Below, piece by piece: positions 1 through 8,377 of a DNA stretch of 64,000 bases (its first letter is position 1; each line of letters opens with the position of its first letter). The position numbers were made by a program, and so were the translations under genes. The notes below the pieces were generated by a model. It searched no databases. It saw only the letters and a list, made by a program, of their open reading frames with translations, and had not been told where the DNA came from. The stretch covers positions 416,590 to 480,589 of the forward strand of contig NZ_BMZS01000002.1 in NCBI RefSeq assembly GCF_014652915.1. Reading direction: 5' to 3'. This DNA is from Thalassobaculum fulvum (GTDB lineage Bacteria > Pseudomonadota > Alphaproteobacteria > Thalassobaculales > Thalassobaculaceae).

Positions 1-85
1 CTATGGCACGACTTCGGCACTGTACCGACCGCAGGAATCCGACGCAACGCGGCGCCCGAACCCGGCGCAGGCGGGGGGTCCCCGC

Positions 86-703
86 ATGACCGCAGCCAGC
101 GGGGCGCGCGTCGAAGCGCCCGAATCGGCGGCCGGACCGTCCGATCCGATCCGCGTCCATCCGGTTCTTCCCTGCACGCTCGTCCTCGTCGGCCTGATGG
201 GAGCCGGCAAGAGCAGCATCGGCCGGCGGCTGGCCCAGCGTCTCGGCGTCGACTTCGTGGATGCCGACGCAGAGATCGAGGCCGCGGCCGGCCGGACCAT
301 CCCCGAGATCTTCCAGGAACTGGGCGAGCCGGCGTTCCGCGACGGCGAGCGACGGGTGATCCGGCGCCTGCTGGAGGACCGCACCCCGCACGTCCTGGCG
401 ACCGGCGGCGGCGCCTTCATGGCGCCCGATACCCGCGAGGCGATCAAGGAGAAGGGGCTGTCGCTTTGGCTGAAGGCCGACCTCGACACCCTGTTCGAGC
501 GGGTCGCCCGCCGGTCCAACCGGCCGCTTCTGAAGACCGCCGACCCCAAGGAGACGCTGCGCAACCTGATGGCGATCCGCTACCCGGTCTACGCCGAGGC
601 CGACATCGTCGTCGAAACCCGGCGGGTTCCGATTGAGACCACCGTCGAGAAGGTCTATCAGGCGCTCGTCGCCCACCTGAACCAGTGCCACCTGAACCAG
701 TGA
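86..703 (+). CDS. aroK: Shikimate kinase
   Basis: Phosphorylates shikimate to shikimate 3-phosphate in cytosolic aromatic amino acid synthesis. The 205-residue product has a Walker A loop (GLMGAGKS, residues 36-43), a DADAE segment near 60, the FRxxE shikimate-binding motif (FRDGE, about 84-88), the GGG loop near 107-109 and an RPLL lid motif. The first 30 residues are a low-complexity extension that many AroK proteins lack, so a later start is possible, but the ATG at 86 is the only good one. aroB starts 28 bases downstream, the usual aroK-aroB pair. The last residues arise from a small tandem duplication (673-702). Confidence 0.95.
   Translation: MTAASGARVEAPESAAGPSDPIRVHPVLPCTLVLVGLMGAGKSSIGRRLAQRLGVDFVDADAEIEAAAGRTIPEIFQELGEPAFRDGERRVIRRLLEDRTPHVLATGGGAFMAPDTREAIKEKGLSLWLKADLDTLFERVARRSNRPLLKTADPKETLRNLMAIRYPVYAEADIVVETRRVPIETTVEKVYQALVAHLNQCHLNQ
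673..702. repeat. 15-bp exact tandem duplication at the aroK stop codon
   Basis: The 15-mer CCACCTGAACCAGTG occurs twice head to tail (673-687 and 688-702). The second copy supplies the TG of the TGA stop, and the duplication adds five in-frame residues (CHLNQ) to the AroK C-terminus. It probably arose by replication slippage. Confidence 0.85.
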
Positions 704-731
704 AGGCCGGACCCGTGAGGATTTCTGCGCG

Positions 732-1856
732 ATGAGCGCCGTCGAAACCGTCGAAGTCGCGCTCGCCGACCGAAGCTACGCGATCCGGGTCGGCGCCGGG
801 CTGATCGACCGGGCCGGCGAGGAGCTCGCGGACCTGCTGGCGGGCCGCAAGGCCGTCGTGGTGGCCGACGAGACCGTTGCCGGGCTGCATCTGCCGGCGC
901 TGGTCCGCGGCCTGACCGGCGTCGCCCGCTCGGTCGACGCCCTGACCGTCCCGGCCGGTGAGTCCGCCAAGTCGATGGACGGACTCGCCGACCTGCTCGA
1001 CCGCATGCTGGCGCTCGGCATCGACCGGCGGACCGTGGTGATCGCGCTCGGCGGCGGCGTCACCGGCGACCTCGCCGGGTTCGCGGCGGCGGTCGCGCTG
1101 CGCGGGCTCGACTTCGTGCAGATCCCGACCACGCTGCTGGCCCAGGTCGACAGTTCGGTCGGCGGCAAGACCGGGGTCAACACCCGGCACGGCAAGAACC
1201 TGGTCGGCGCGTTCCATCAGCCCCGGCGCGTGCTGATCGACACCGCCGTGCTCGACACCCTGCCCCGGCGCGAGCTGCTGGCCGGCTATGCCGAGGTGGT
1301 GAAGTACGGGGCGATCGGCGATCTCGAATTCTTCCAGTGGCTGGAGGCCAACGGCCGCCGCCTGCTGGACGGCGACGCCGACGCCCGCCGCCACGCCATC
1401 GTCGTGTCGTGCCGGGCCAAGGCCGCCGTGGTCGCCGCCGACGAGCGCGAGACCGCCGGCGGCCCGCGCGCGCTGCTGAACTTCGGGCACACCTTCGGGC
1501 ATGCCCTGGAGGCGATGGCCGGCTACGACGGCTCGCTGCTGCACGGCGAGGGCGTGGCCGCCGGCATGGTGCTGGCGGCCCGGCTGTCGGCCCGGCTCGG
1601 CCCGTGCACCGGCCAGGACGCCGAGCGGCTGGCGGCGCACCTGTCGGCGGTCGGCCTGCCGACCGGGCTCGACCAGGTCGACGCCGGCCGCCACTGGACC
1701 GCCGAGCACCTGATCGGCCACATGGTCAAGGACAAGAAGGCCCTCGACGGCCGCATCGTGTTCGTCCTGCTCGAGCGGCTCGGGCACGCGGTGGTTCGCG
1801 GCGACGTCGACCGGGCGGCCGTCAGCGCCCTGCTCGACCGGCCGCGAGCCGCCTGA
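732..1856 (+). CDS. aroB: 3-dehydroquinate synthase
   Basis: Converts DAHP to 3-dehydroquinate, the second step of the shikimate pathway, using NAD and a divalent metal. The 374-residue protein is of family length. It shows the NAD-binding GGGVTGDLAGF motif near 105-115, GGKTGVN near 142, and the metal-ligand segments YAEVVKYG (Glu), NFGHTFGHALE (His) and LHGEGVAAGM (His). It follows aroK by 28 bases and is followed 22 bases later by a CorC-type gene, an arrangement common in Alphaproteobacteria. Confidence 0.97.
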   Translation: MSAVETVEVALADRSYAIRVGAGLIDRAGEELADLLAGRKAVVVADETVAGLHLPALVRGLTGVARSVDALTVPAGESAKSMDGLADLLDRMLALGIDRRTVVIALGGGVTGDLAGFAAAVALRGLDFVQIPTTLLAQVDSSVGGKTGVNTRHGKNLVGAFHQPRRVLIDTAVLDTLPRRELLAGYAEVVKYGAIGDLEFFQWLEANGRRLLDGDADARRHAIVVSCRAKAAVVAADERETAGGPRALLNFGHTFGHALEAMAGYDGSLLHGEGVAAGMVLAARLSARLGPCTGQDAERLAAHLSAVGLPTGLDQVDAGRHWTAEHLIGHMVKDKKALDGRIVFVLLERLGHAVVRGDVDRAAVSALLDRPRAA

Positions 1857-1878
1857 GGGGAACGTCAGAGCCGGCTCG

Positions 1879-3162
1879 ATGGACACTTCGCTCGCTCTCA
1901 CGGTCGGCGGCATCTTCCTGCTCCTGCTGCTGTCCGGCTTCTTTTCCGGATCGGAGACCGCGCTCACCGCGGCCAGCCAGGCGCGGCTGTCGCAGCTCGC
2001 CCGCAAGGGCAGCAAGGGGGCGGCGACGGTGATCGCGCTCAAGGAGCGCAGCGACCGGATGATCGGCGCCATCCTGATCGGCAACAACGTCGTCAACATC
2101 TTCGCCTCGGCGCTGGCGACCAGCGCCCTGATCGCCCTGTTCGGCGAGACCGGCGTGTTCTACGCCACCATCGGCATGACGGTTGTCGTGGTGATCTTCG
2201 GCGAGGTGCTGCCGAAGACCTTCGCGATCAACCGGCCCGACCAGACCGCCGTCGCGGTCAGCCCGGTGATCCGCGCCCTGGTCTGGGTGCTGACGCCGAT
2301 CTCGGTCACGGTGCAGGCCATGGTCTCCGGCGTGCTGCGGCTGTGCGGCGTGTCGGTCGCCGCCGGCCTCGGCCACGACGAGCGCGAGGAGGAGCTGCGC
2401 GGCCTGATCGAGATGCATGCCGACGGCGGCGAGGAGGTCGAGCACGAGCGCGCCATGCTGCGCAGCATCCTCGACCTGGCCGACGTCGAGGTGTCGGAGA
2501 TCATGACGCACCGGCGCAACGTGCGGATGCTGGACGCCGACGCGCCGCTCGGCGAGCTGCTGGAGCTGGTGCTGGACAGCCCGTTCACGCGCCTGCCGCT
2601 GTACAAGGGCGAGTCCGACAACATCGTCGGGGTTCTGCACGTCAAGGCGCTGCTGCGCGCCATCCGGGCGCATGGCGGCTCGGCGCCCGAGGACCTCAAT
2701 CTCGTCGAGATCGCCAACGACCCGTGGTTCATCCCGGACACCACCACCCTGCTCGACCAGTTGCAGGCGTTCCGCGAGCGCCGCGAGCACTTCGCCCTGG
2801 TGGTCGACGAGTACGGCAGTTTCATGGGCGTCGTGACCCTCGAGGACATCCTCGAGGAGATCGTCGGCGACATCCTGGACGAGCACGACGTCGCGGTCGC
2901 CGGCGTGCGCGTGCAGGCCGACGGCTCGATCGTGGTCAACGGCACGGTGACGATCCGCGACCTGAACCGCGAGTTCGAGTGGAACCTGCCGGACGAGGAG
3001 GCCTCGACGATTGCTGGGCTGGTCCTGCACGAGGCCCGGCGGATTCCGGAGGTCGGCCAGGAGTTCGTGTTCCACGGCTTCCGGTTCCGGATCCTGCGGC
3101 GTCAGCGCAACCAGATCACCCTGCTGCGGCTGACGCCGCTGGACAACCAGCCGACGGCGTGA
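1879..3162 (+). CDS. CorC/HlyC family membrane protein (CNNM + CBS + CorC_HlyC domains)
   Basis: Inner-membrane protein of the CNNM/CorC family, linked to magnesium or cobalt homeostasis. The 427-residue product has an N-terminal DUF21/CNNM part with about four hydrophobic segments (residues 1-170), a tandem CBS pair (about 205-335, including VVDEYGSFMGVVTLEDILEE) and a C-terminal CorC_HlyC transporter-associated domain (about 345-425). Despite the hemolysin label given to many homologues, a toxin role is not expected. It lies directly after aroB and is probably co-transcribed. Confidence 0.9.
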   Translation: MDTSLALTVGGIFLLLLLSGFFSGSETALTAASQARLSQLARKGSKGAATVIALKERSDRMIGAILIGNNVVNIFASALATSALIALFGETGVFYATIGMTVVVVIFGEVLPKTFAINRPDQTAVAVSPVIRALVWVLTPISVTVQAMVSGVLRLCGVSVAAGLGHDEREEELRGLIEMHADGGEEVEHERAMLRSILDLADVEVSEIMTHRRNVRMLDADAPLGELLELVLDSPFTRLPLYKGESDNIVGVLHVKALLRAIRAHGGSAPEDLNLVEIANDPWFIPDTTTLLDQLQAFRERREHFALVVDEYGSFMGVVTLEDILEEIVGDILDEHDVAVAGVRVQADGSIVVNGTVTIRDLNREFEWNLPDEEASTIAGLVLHEARRIPEVGQEFVFHGFRFRILRRQRNQITLLRLTPLDNQPTA

Positions 3163-3208
3163 GATTCGCTCCGCCCGATCCCCGACGTCCCCCCGACGGA
3201 GACCCGCC

Positions 3209-3826
3209 ATGCCCCTGAGCCCTCCCGTCGAGCGCGAGCTCGTCCACGATCGCACCGTCGTCTGCCGCGGCTGGCGGCGGGCCGACGGCCACTGGGACAT
3301 CGAAGGCCATCTGGTCGACACCAAGACCTACGGGTTTCCCAACGAATACCGCGGCTACGTCGAGGCCGGGCAGCCGATCCATGACATGTGGCTGCGGCTC
3401 ACCATCGACCGCGACCTGACCGTCCTCGACGCCGAGGCGGTCACCGACACCGGGCCGTTCCCGGTCTGCCCGGACATCGCGCCCAACTTCAGGCGCCTGA
3501 TCGGCCTGTCGATCGGAAAGGGCTGGCGCGGCGCGGTGCGCGAGCGGCTGGGCGGTGCCCAGGGCTGCACGCATCTGGTCGAGTTGCTCGGCCCGCTGGC
3601 GACCACCGCCTACCAGACGATCTTCGGCGAGATGGCCCGGGAGCGTCGCGAGGCCGAGGCCCGCGGCGAACCGGCGGCGCCGGAGGACCCGAACAAGCGG
3701 CCGCGGCTGCTGAATTCCTGCCACGCGTTCGCCGATTCCGGCCCGGTCGTCGCCAAGCTCTGGCCGCGCTGGTACCGGCCGGCCGAGGACGGGGCCGCGG
3801 TTCCGCCGTCCCGCTCCACCGGCTGA
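3209..3826 (+). CDS. DUF2889 family protein
   Basis: Protein of unknown function, 205 residues, matching my recollection of DUF2889: an N-terminal CRGWRRADGHWDIEGHLVDT segment, a PIHDMWLRLTID stretch and a conserved C-terminal LLNSCHAFADSGPVVAKLWP segment. No signal peptide or membrane segment is visible, so it is probably cytosolic. The ATG follows a weak purine stretch (GGAGA). It is convergent with the ribbon-helix-helix gene nine bases away. Confidence 0.8.
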   Translation: MPLSPPVERELVHDRTVVCRGWRRADGHWDIEGHLVDTKTYGFPNEYRGYVEAGQPIHDMWLRLTIDRDLTVLDAEAVTDTGPFPVCPDIAPNFRRLIGLSIGKGWRGAVRERLGGAQGCTHLVELLGPLATTAYQTIFGEMARERREAEARGEPAAPEDPNKRPRLLNSCHAFADSGPVVAKLWPRWYRPAEDGAAVPPSRSTG

Positions 3827-3835
3827 CGGTCGTCT

Positions 3836-4231
3836 TCAGTCCTCGCCGGTCGCGGCCAGGTTGCGCCCCCGTTCGGCGGTCGGCCGCAGCACCGGCATTC
3901 GATCGACCGGACGCCCCACGACGGTGTCGAGCACCACGCGCGCCAGCGAACCGTTCGGCTTCGGGCCGCCACCCTCGTAGCTCCTGACGAGGTGCCGGTA
4001 GTAGCTGATGATGAACACCCGGGTCGCCGAGGTCAGTCCGATGTCGCGCCGGCGCCTGTCGATCTCCGCGCACAGGCTGTTGAGCGTCATGCCCTCGAGG
4101 CGGGCAATCGTCTCGATCGCGTCCCACATCTGCGGTTCCAGCCGCATGCTGGTGCGGCGGCCGCCGACGGTAACGTTCCGACTCTCCAGAATCGAGGATT
4201 TGTCTTCCGACGCGGACAAGTTTGGCCCCAC
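3836..4231 (-). CDS. Ribbon-helix-helix domain protein
   Basis: Small putative DNA-binding protein of 131 residues. The segment VGGRRTSMRLEPQMWDAIE (about 22-40) followed by a helix-rich TLNSLCAEIDRRR fits the ribbon-helix-helix fold of the RHH_4 family. The C-terminal third is basic and low in predicted structure. This alphaproteobacterial family is usually annotated as a regulator without known targets. An AT-richer stretch at 4232-4363 upstream probably carries its promoter. Start assignment is moderately sure; a downstream in-frame ATG at the RTSMRL segment would cut into the fold. Confidence 0.75.
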   Translation of the reverse strand: MGPNLSASEDKSSILESRNVTVGGRRTSMRLEPQMWDAIETIARLEGMTLNSLCAEIDRRRRDIGLTSATRVFIISYYRHLVRSYEGGGPKPNGSLARVVLDTVVGRPVDRMPVLRPTAERGRNLAATGED

Positions 4232-4363
4232 TATTCTGTCTTGGCGCGAATCCCGCCGACTGTCCTCCCGCTACGTTAGCAATGCCACGGATTTGTGGCC
4301 TATGCAACCATTTAACGTTTAAGCTCGAACTCAGCTATTTCTGGTTGATTGTCCGGGATCACC

Positions 4364-4630
4364 CTAAGCGGATGGCGTCTCCAGCTTGAGCGCGAGCGCA
4401 TGGACGGAGTCCCGCAGCTCCGCCTCCAGGACCGCATGGACCATGCGGTGGCGTTCGACGCGGGACTTGCCGATGAATGCCGCCGAAACCATCTGGACGT
4501 TGAAATGGGTTTCCCCGCCGGGCCGGGACCCGGCGTGGCCGGCATGGCGGTGGGATTCATCCTCCACGATCAGCGTGCTCGGCTCGAAGGCCGCGGTCAG
4601 CTTGGCGGCAAGCCTGTCTCTCATGCTCAT
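4364..4630 (-). CDS. BolA family protein
   Basis: BolA-type protein of 88 residues. Family members partner monothiol glutaredoxins in Fe-S cluster and iron handling. Recognisable features are the ESHRHAGH segment, the THFNVQMVSAAFIGKSRVER core and the RHRMVHAVL helix. It is transcribed away from the J-domain gene, with 91 bases between the starts. The bolA/dnaJ-like/cobS/cobT order is a frequent alphaproteobacterial neighbourhood. Confidence 0.92.
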   Translation of the reverse strand: MSMRDRLAAKLTAAFEPSTLIVEDESHRHAGHAGSRPGGETHFNVQMVSAAFIGKSRVERHRMVHAVLEAELRDSVHALALKLETPSA

Positions 4631-4721
4631 TCTCTGGACTTTCTGCGGTGCGCGGTTAGGGTCGGTCGGGATGGGACCGGCCGTTCCGGCTCGGGTCCCG
4701 CTCCCACTGTCTGGCGGTTAA

Positions 4722-5309
4722 ATGGTCGCTCCCATGGCGAAGGCCAATCCGGAAGGTCTGATGTCCGATCGCATGGACCCGCGGAGTGCGCTGCGGGCCT
4801 GCGATCATCCGGGTTGCGCAGAAGCCGGAGAGTACCGGGCACCGCGGTCGCGCGCCCGGCTGGACGACTACTACTGGTTCTGCCTGGAACACGTACGCGA
4901 GTACAATAAGTCATGGAACTACTATGCCGGCATGTCGGACGCCGAGGTCGAGGCAGACCTTCGCCGCTCGACCACCTGGGAACGGCCTACCTGGCGGTTC
5001 GGCGCCGCCGACGGCGGTCGCCGCAGCCAGGCCTTCCGGAACGTCCGCGACCCGTTCGGCGTGTTCGATGACGAGGACGGCGAGGAACGCAGGACCGGAG
5101 CCGCCCGGCCATCCTCCCAGTCACCCGAGGGCCGGGCCTTCGCCGTGATGGGTCTTGAACCGCCGCTGACCCTCGATCAACTGAAGCGTCGGTACAAGGA
5201 ACTGGTCAAAAAACACCACCCCGACGCCAACGGCGGCGACCGAGGCGCGGAGGAACGGTTGAAAAGTATCAACGAGGCCTATACGACTTTGCGTCGGTTT
5301 CTTGGCTGA
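4722..5309 (+). CDS. J-domain (DnaJ-like) protein
   Basis: DnaJ-type co-chaperone-like protein of up to 195 residues. The N-terminal half has a Cys-containing segment (CDHPGCAEAGEYRAPRSR) and the conserved YYWFCLEHVREYNKSWNYY stretch typical of the alphaproteobacterial family. The C-terminal 55 residues form a J domain with its HPD tripeptide in KKHHPDANGG. The ATG at 4722 lacks a ribosome-binding site. An in-frame ATG at 4761 is preceded by GGAAGG and may be the true start, leaving 182 residues. It precedes cobS by 45 bases. Confidence 0.9.
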   Translation: MVAPMAKANPEGLMSDRMDPRSALRACDHPGCAEAGEYRAPRSRARLDDYYWFCLEHVREYNKSWNYYAGMSDAEVEADLRRSTTWERPTWRFGAADGGRRSQAFRNVRDPFGVFDDEDGEERRTGAARPSSQSPEGRAFAVMGLEPPLTLDQLKRRYKELVKKHHPDANGGDRGAEERLKSINEAYTTLRRFLG

Positions 5310-5354
5310 GCCGTCCCCGACGCACCGGCCTCCCTCCCTACAGGAATTTCGTCC

Positions 5355-6359
5355 ATGGCGAACGACACCGTCATCGAGCGCAAGCCCGCCCACCATCTGG
5401 ACAAGCCGGACACCACCGTCTCGGCGCGGGAGGCTTTCGGTCTCGACATCGATATGCAGGTTCCGGCGTTCTCGGAGCCCAGCGAGTACGTCCCGAACCG
5501 GGACGAGGCCTATCTGTTCGATCACGACACCACGCTGGCGATCCTCGCGGGCTTCGCGCGGAACCGGCGGGTCATGATCCAGGGCTACCACGGCACCGGC
5601 AAGTCGACCCACATCGAGCAGGTGGCGGCGCGGCTGAACTGGCCGTGCATCCGGGTCAACCTGGACAGCCACATCAGCCGTATCGACCTGATCGGCAAGG
5701 ACGCCATCGTCATCCGCGACGGCAAGCAGATCACCGAGTTCCGCGAGGGCATCCTGCCCTGGGCGCTGCAGAACCCGGTGGCGCTGGTGTTCGACGAGTA
5801 CGACGCCGGCCGCGCCGACGTGATGTTCGTGATTCAGCGCGTGCTCGAGGTCGACGGCAAGCTGACCCTGCTGGACACCAACAAGGTGATCCACCCACAC
5901 CCGTATTTCCGGCTGTTCTCGACGGCCAACACGGTCGGGCTCGGCGACACCACCGGCCTGTATCACGGCACCCAGCAGATCAACCAGGGTCAGATGGACC
6001 GCTGGAACGTGGTCACGACGCTGAACTACCTGCCGCACGACGCCGAGGTGGACATCGTCCTCTCGAAGTGCCCGACCTACCAGGGCGCCGAGAAGCGCGA
6101 TCTGGTGGCCAAGATGGTGACCTGCGCCGATTTGACGCGTGCCGGCTTCATGGCCGGCGACATCTCGACCGTGATGTCGCCGCGGACCGTCATCACCTGG
6201 GCCGAGAACGCCGACATCTTCGGCGGCGACCTGAAGCTGGCGTTCCGCCTGACCTTCCTCAACAAGTGCGACGAGGTCGAGCGGGCGATCGTGGCCGAAT
6301 ACTACCAGCGCTGCTTCGGCGACGAGATCGGCTCGGCCGGCGCCCGGGCCGCGGAGTAG
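5355..6359 (+). CDS. cobS: Cobaltochelatase subunit CobS (AAA+ ATPase)
   Basis: AAA+ subunit of the aerobic CobN-CobS-CobT cobaltochelatase, which inserts cobalt into hydrogenobyrinic acid a,c-diamide during cobalamin synthesis. The 334-residue protein has Walker A GYHGTGKS (77-84), Walker [10 protein letters not shown] (142-150) and sensor-type sequence [10 protein letters not shown]. cobT follows after 24 bases and they are surely one operon. The catalytic CobN subunit is not in this window. Confidence 0.96.
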   Translation: MANDTVIERKPAHHLDKPDTTVSAREAFGLDIDMQVPAFSEPSEYVPNRDEAYLFDHDTTLAILAGFARNRRVMIQGYHGTGKSTHIEQVAARLNWPCIRVNLDSHISRIDLIGKDAIVIRDGKQITEFREGILPWALQNPVALVFDEYDAGRADVMFVIQRVLEVDGKLTLLDTNKVIHPHPYFRLFSTANTVGLGDTTGLYHGTQQINQGQMDRWNVVTTLNYLPHDAEVDIVLSKCPTYQGAEKRDLVAKMVTCADLTRAGFMAGDISTVMSPRTVITWAENADIFGGDLKLAFRLTFLNKCDEVERAIVAEYYQRCFGDEIGSAGARAAE

Positions 6360-6383
6360 CAAGCGACGCGAGACGCTTCCGCC

Positions 6384-8282
6384 ATGCGCAGCAACACCAG
6401 CAACAAGGCCCCGGACGACACCGCGTTCGAGGATTTCAAGCGTGCGACCGCCGCCTGCGTGCGGGCGATCTCGGGCGAGCGCGAGGTCGAGGTCACCTAC
6501 GGCGCCGAGCAGGCCGGTCTGGCGGGCAACCGCGCCCGCCTGCCGGCCCCGCCGAAGGACATGGACCCGGCCGACCTCGCCCGGCTGCGCGGGGCGTCCG
6601 ACGCCCTGGCGCTGCGCCTGAAGCACCACGACGACACGGTCCATGCCCGCCGCGTTCCGCAGAGCCAGGCGGCCCGCGAGATCTTCGACGCGGTCGAGCA
6701 GGCCCGGATCGAGGCGATCGGTTCCCGCAGCATGGCCGGCGTCGCCGGCAATCTCGACGCGGTGATGGACGAGACCTACCGGCGCAAGGGCCTCGAGCGC
6801 GCCGAGAAGGACGACGTCTCGCTGGTCGACGTGATGCGGCTGCTGACCCGCGAGGCCCTGACCGGCACGCCGCCGCCGGAATGCGCCCAGCGGGTGATCG
6901 ACCTGTGGCGGCCGTGGATCCAGAGCAAGGTCGGCCACGACCTCAAGGACCTCGACAAGTACCTCGACGACCAGGACGCCTTCGCCAAGGCGTCGCGCCA
7001 GATGATCGCCGACCTCGACCTGGAGATCGGCGAGGAGGGCATGGCGGAGGACGACGGCAGCGAGGCCGAGGGCGAGGACGAGGGCGGCGACGTCGACGAG
7101 ACCAGCGAGGGCGGCACCCGCGGCACCTCGGAGGACGGCGCCGACACCGAGACCATCCCGTCCGACATGCAGGCCGGCGACGAGAGCGCCGACGGCGAAG
7201 AAGCCGAGGAGATGGACCTGGAGCCCGGCTCCGGCGACGAGGACCCCGGCAACCCGGGCTCGCCTCTCCATCCCAACATGGACGGCCGGAACTGGCAGGA
7301 CACCGCATACCGCGCCTTCACCACCGAGTTCGACGAGGTGGTCGAGGCCGACACGCTGTGCGACCCGGACGAGCTGAACCGCCTGCGCACGCTGCTCGAC
7401 CAGCAGCTGTCGCACCTGCAAGGCGTGATCGGCCGGCTGGCCAACCGCCTGCAGCGCCGGCTGATGGCCCAGCAGAACCGGTCGTGGGAGTTCGACCTCG
7501 AGGAAGGCATCCTGGACGCCGGCCGGCTGTCGCGCGTGGTGACGGCGCCGCTGTTCCCGCTGTCCTACAAGGTCGAGAAGGACACCGAGTTCCGCGACAC
7601 CGTGGTGACCCTGCTGATCGACAACTCCGGCTCGATGCGCGGCCGGCCGATCACCATCGCAGCGATCTGCGCCGACATCCTGGCGCGCACGCTCGAGCGT
7701 TGCGCGGTCAAGGTCGAGATCCTCGGCTTCACCACCCGCGCCTGGAAGGGCGGCTCCTCGCGCGAGCGCTGGATCTCGTCCGGCAAGCCGGCCAACCCCG
7801 GCCGCCTGAACGACCTGCGCCACATCGTCTACAAGCCGGCCGACGCCCCGTGGCGCCGCGCCCGCAAGTCGCTCGGCCTGATGCTGCGCGAGGGCATCCT
7901 CAAGGAGAACATCGACGGCGAGGCGCTGCACTGGGCGCACCAGCGGCTGCTGGCCCGGCCCGAGGAGCGGCGCATCCTGATGGTGATCTCCGACGGCGCC
8001 CCGGTCGACGACTCGACGCTGTCGGTGAACCCGGGCAACTACCTCGAGAAGCACCTGCGGGACGTGATCCGCTACATCGAGACCAAGTCGCCGGTGGAGC
8101 TGGTGGCGGTCGGCATCGGGCACGACGTGACCCGCTACTACCGCCGGGCCGTCACGATCGTCGACGCCGAGCAGCTGGGCGGCACCATGATGGAGCAGCT
8201 GGCGGCCCTGTTCGACGAGAAGGACAACGCGGCCTCCGCGCGCAGCGGCCGCGGCGGCCGCGCCCAGGCCCGGGTGCTCTGA
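6384..8282 (+). CDS. cobT: Cobaltochelatase subunit CobT (VWA domain)
   Basis: Partner of CobS in the cobalt chelatase complex. The 632-residue product has an N-terminal helical region, a long acidic linker (about residues 219-290, rich in Glu, Asp and Gly) and a C-terminal von Willebrand A domain whose MIDAS motif [11 protein letters not shown] lies near residue 413. The length and three-part layout match CobT. The extreme C-terminus is basic and Gly-rich. It ends the operon: the next gene has its own leader with a hairpin. Confidence 0.96.
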   Translation: MRSNTSNKAPDDTAFEDFKRATAACVRAISGEREVEVTYGAEQAGLAGNRARLPAPPKDMDPADLARLRGASDALALRLKHHDDTVHARRVPQSQAAREIFDAVEQARIEAIGSRSMAGVAGNLDAVMDETYRRKGLERAEKDDVSLVDVMRLLTREALTGTPPPECAQRVIDLWRPWIQSKVGHDLKDLDKYLDDQDAFAKASRQMIADLDLEIGEEGMAEDDGSEAEGEDEGGDVDETSEGGTRGTSEDGADTETIPSDMQAGDESADGEEAEEMDLEPGSGDEDPGNPGSPLHPNMDGRNWQDTAYRAFTTEFDEVVEADTLCDPDELNRLRTLLDQQLSHLQGVIGRLANRLQRRLMAQQNRSWEFDLEEGILDAGRLSRVVTAPLFPLSYKVEKDTEFRDTVVTLLIDNSGSMRGRPITIAAICADILARTLERCAVKVEILGFTTRAWKGGSSRERWISSGKPANPGRLNDLRHIVYKPADAPWRRARKSLGLMLREGILKENIDGEALHWAHQRLLARPEERRILMVISDGAPVDDSTLSVNPGNYLEKHLRDVIRYIETKSPVELVAVGIGHDVTRYYRRAVTIVDAEQLGGTMMEQLAALFDEKDNAASARSGRGGRAQARVL

Positions 8283-8350
8283 TTTGCGCCCTCTGACCCG
8301 GGATCGCTGAACTGGACCCGCTTCCGACCGTAACGCGACCCGGCTAGGCT

Positions 8351-8375
8351 GGCGCTCCCACATCGAGGGAGCGCC
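8351..8375 (+). promoter_or_regulatory. Hairpin covering the ribosome-binding site of the downstream nucleotidase gene
   Basis: A perfect 9-bp inverted repeat, GGCGCTCCC (8351-8359) and GGGAGCGCC (8367-8375), with a 7-base loop ends two bases before the ATG at 8378. The right arm contains the only purine-rich ribosome-binding sequence (GAGGGAG). Folding would hide it, suggesting translational control, or a terminator for cobT. No T-run follows. The repeat is seen directly; the role is inferred. Confidence 0.5.
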
Positions 8376-8377
8376 CC

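Noticed and set aside
5121-8363. A 1080-codon minus-strand open frame across cobS and cobT
   Set aside because: It is the antisense of two well-supported genes. Its composition (Ala, Val, Arg, His, Gln-rich, no motif) is that of a GC-rich shadow frame.
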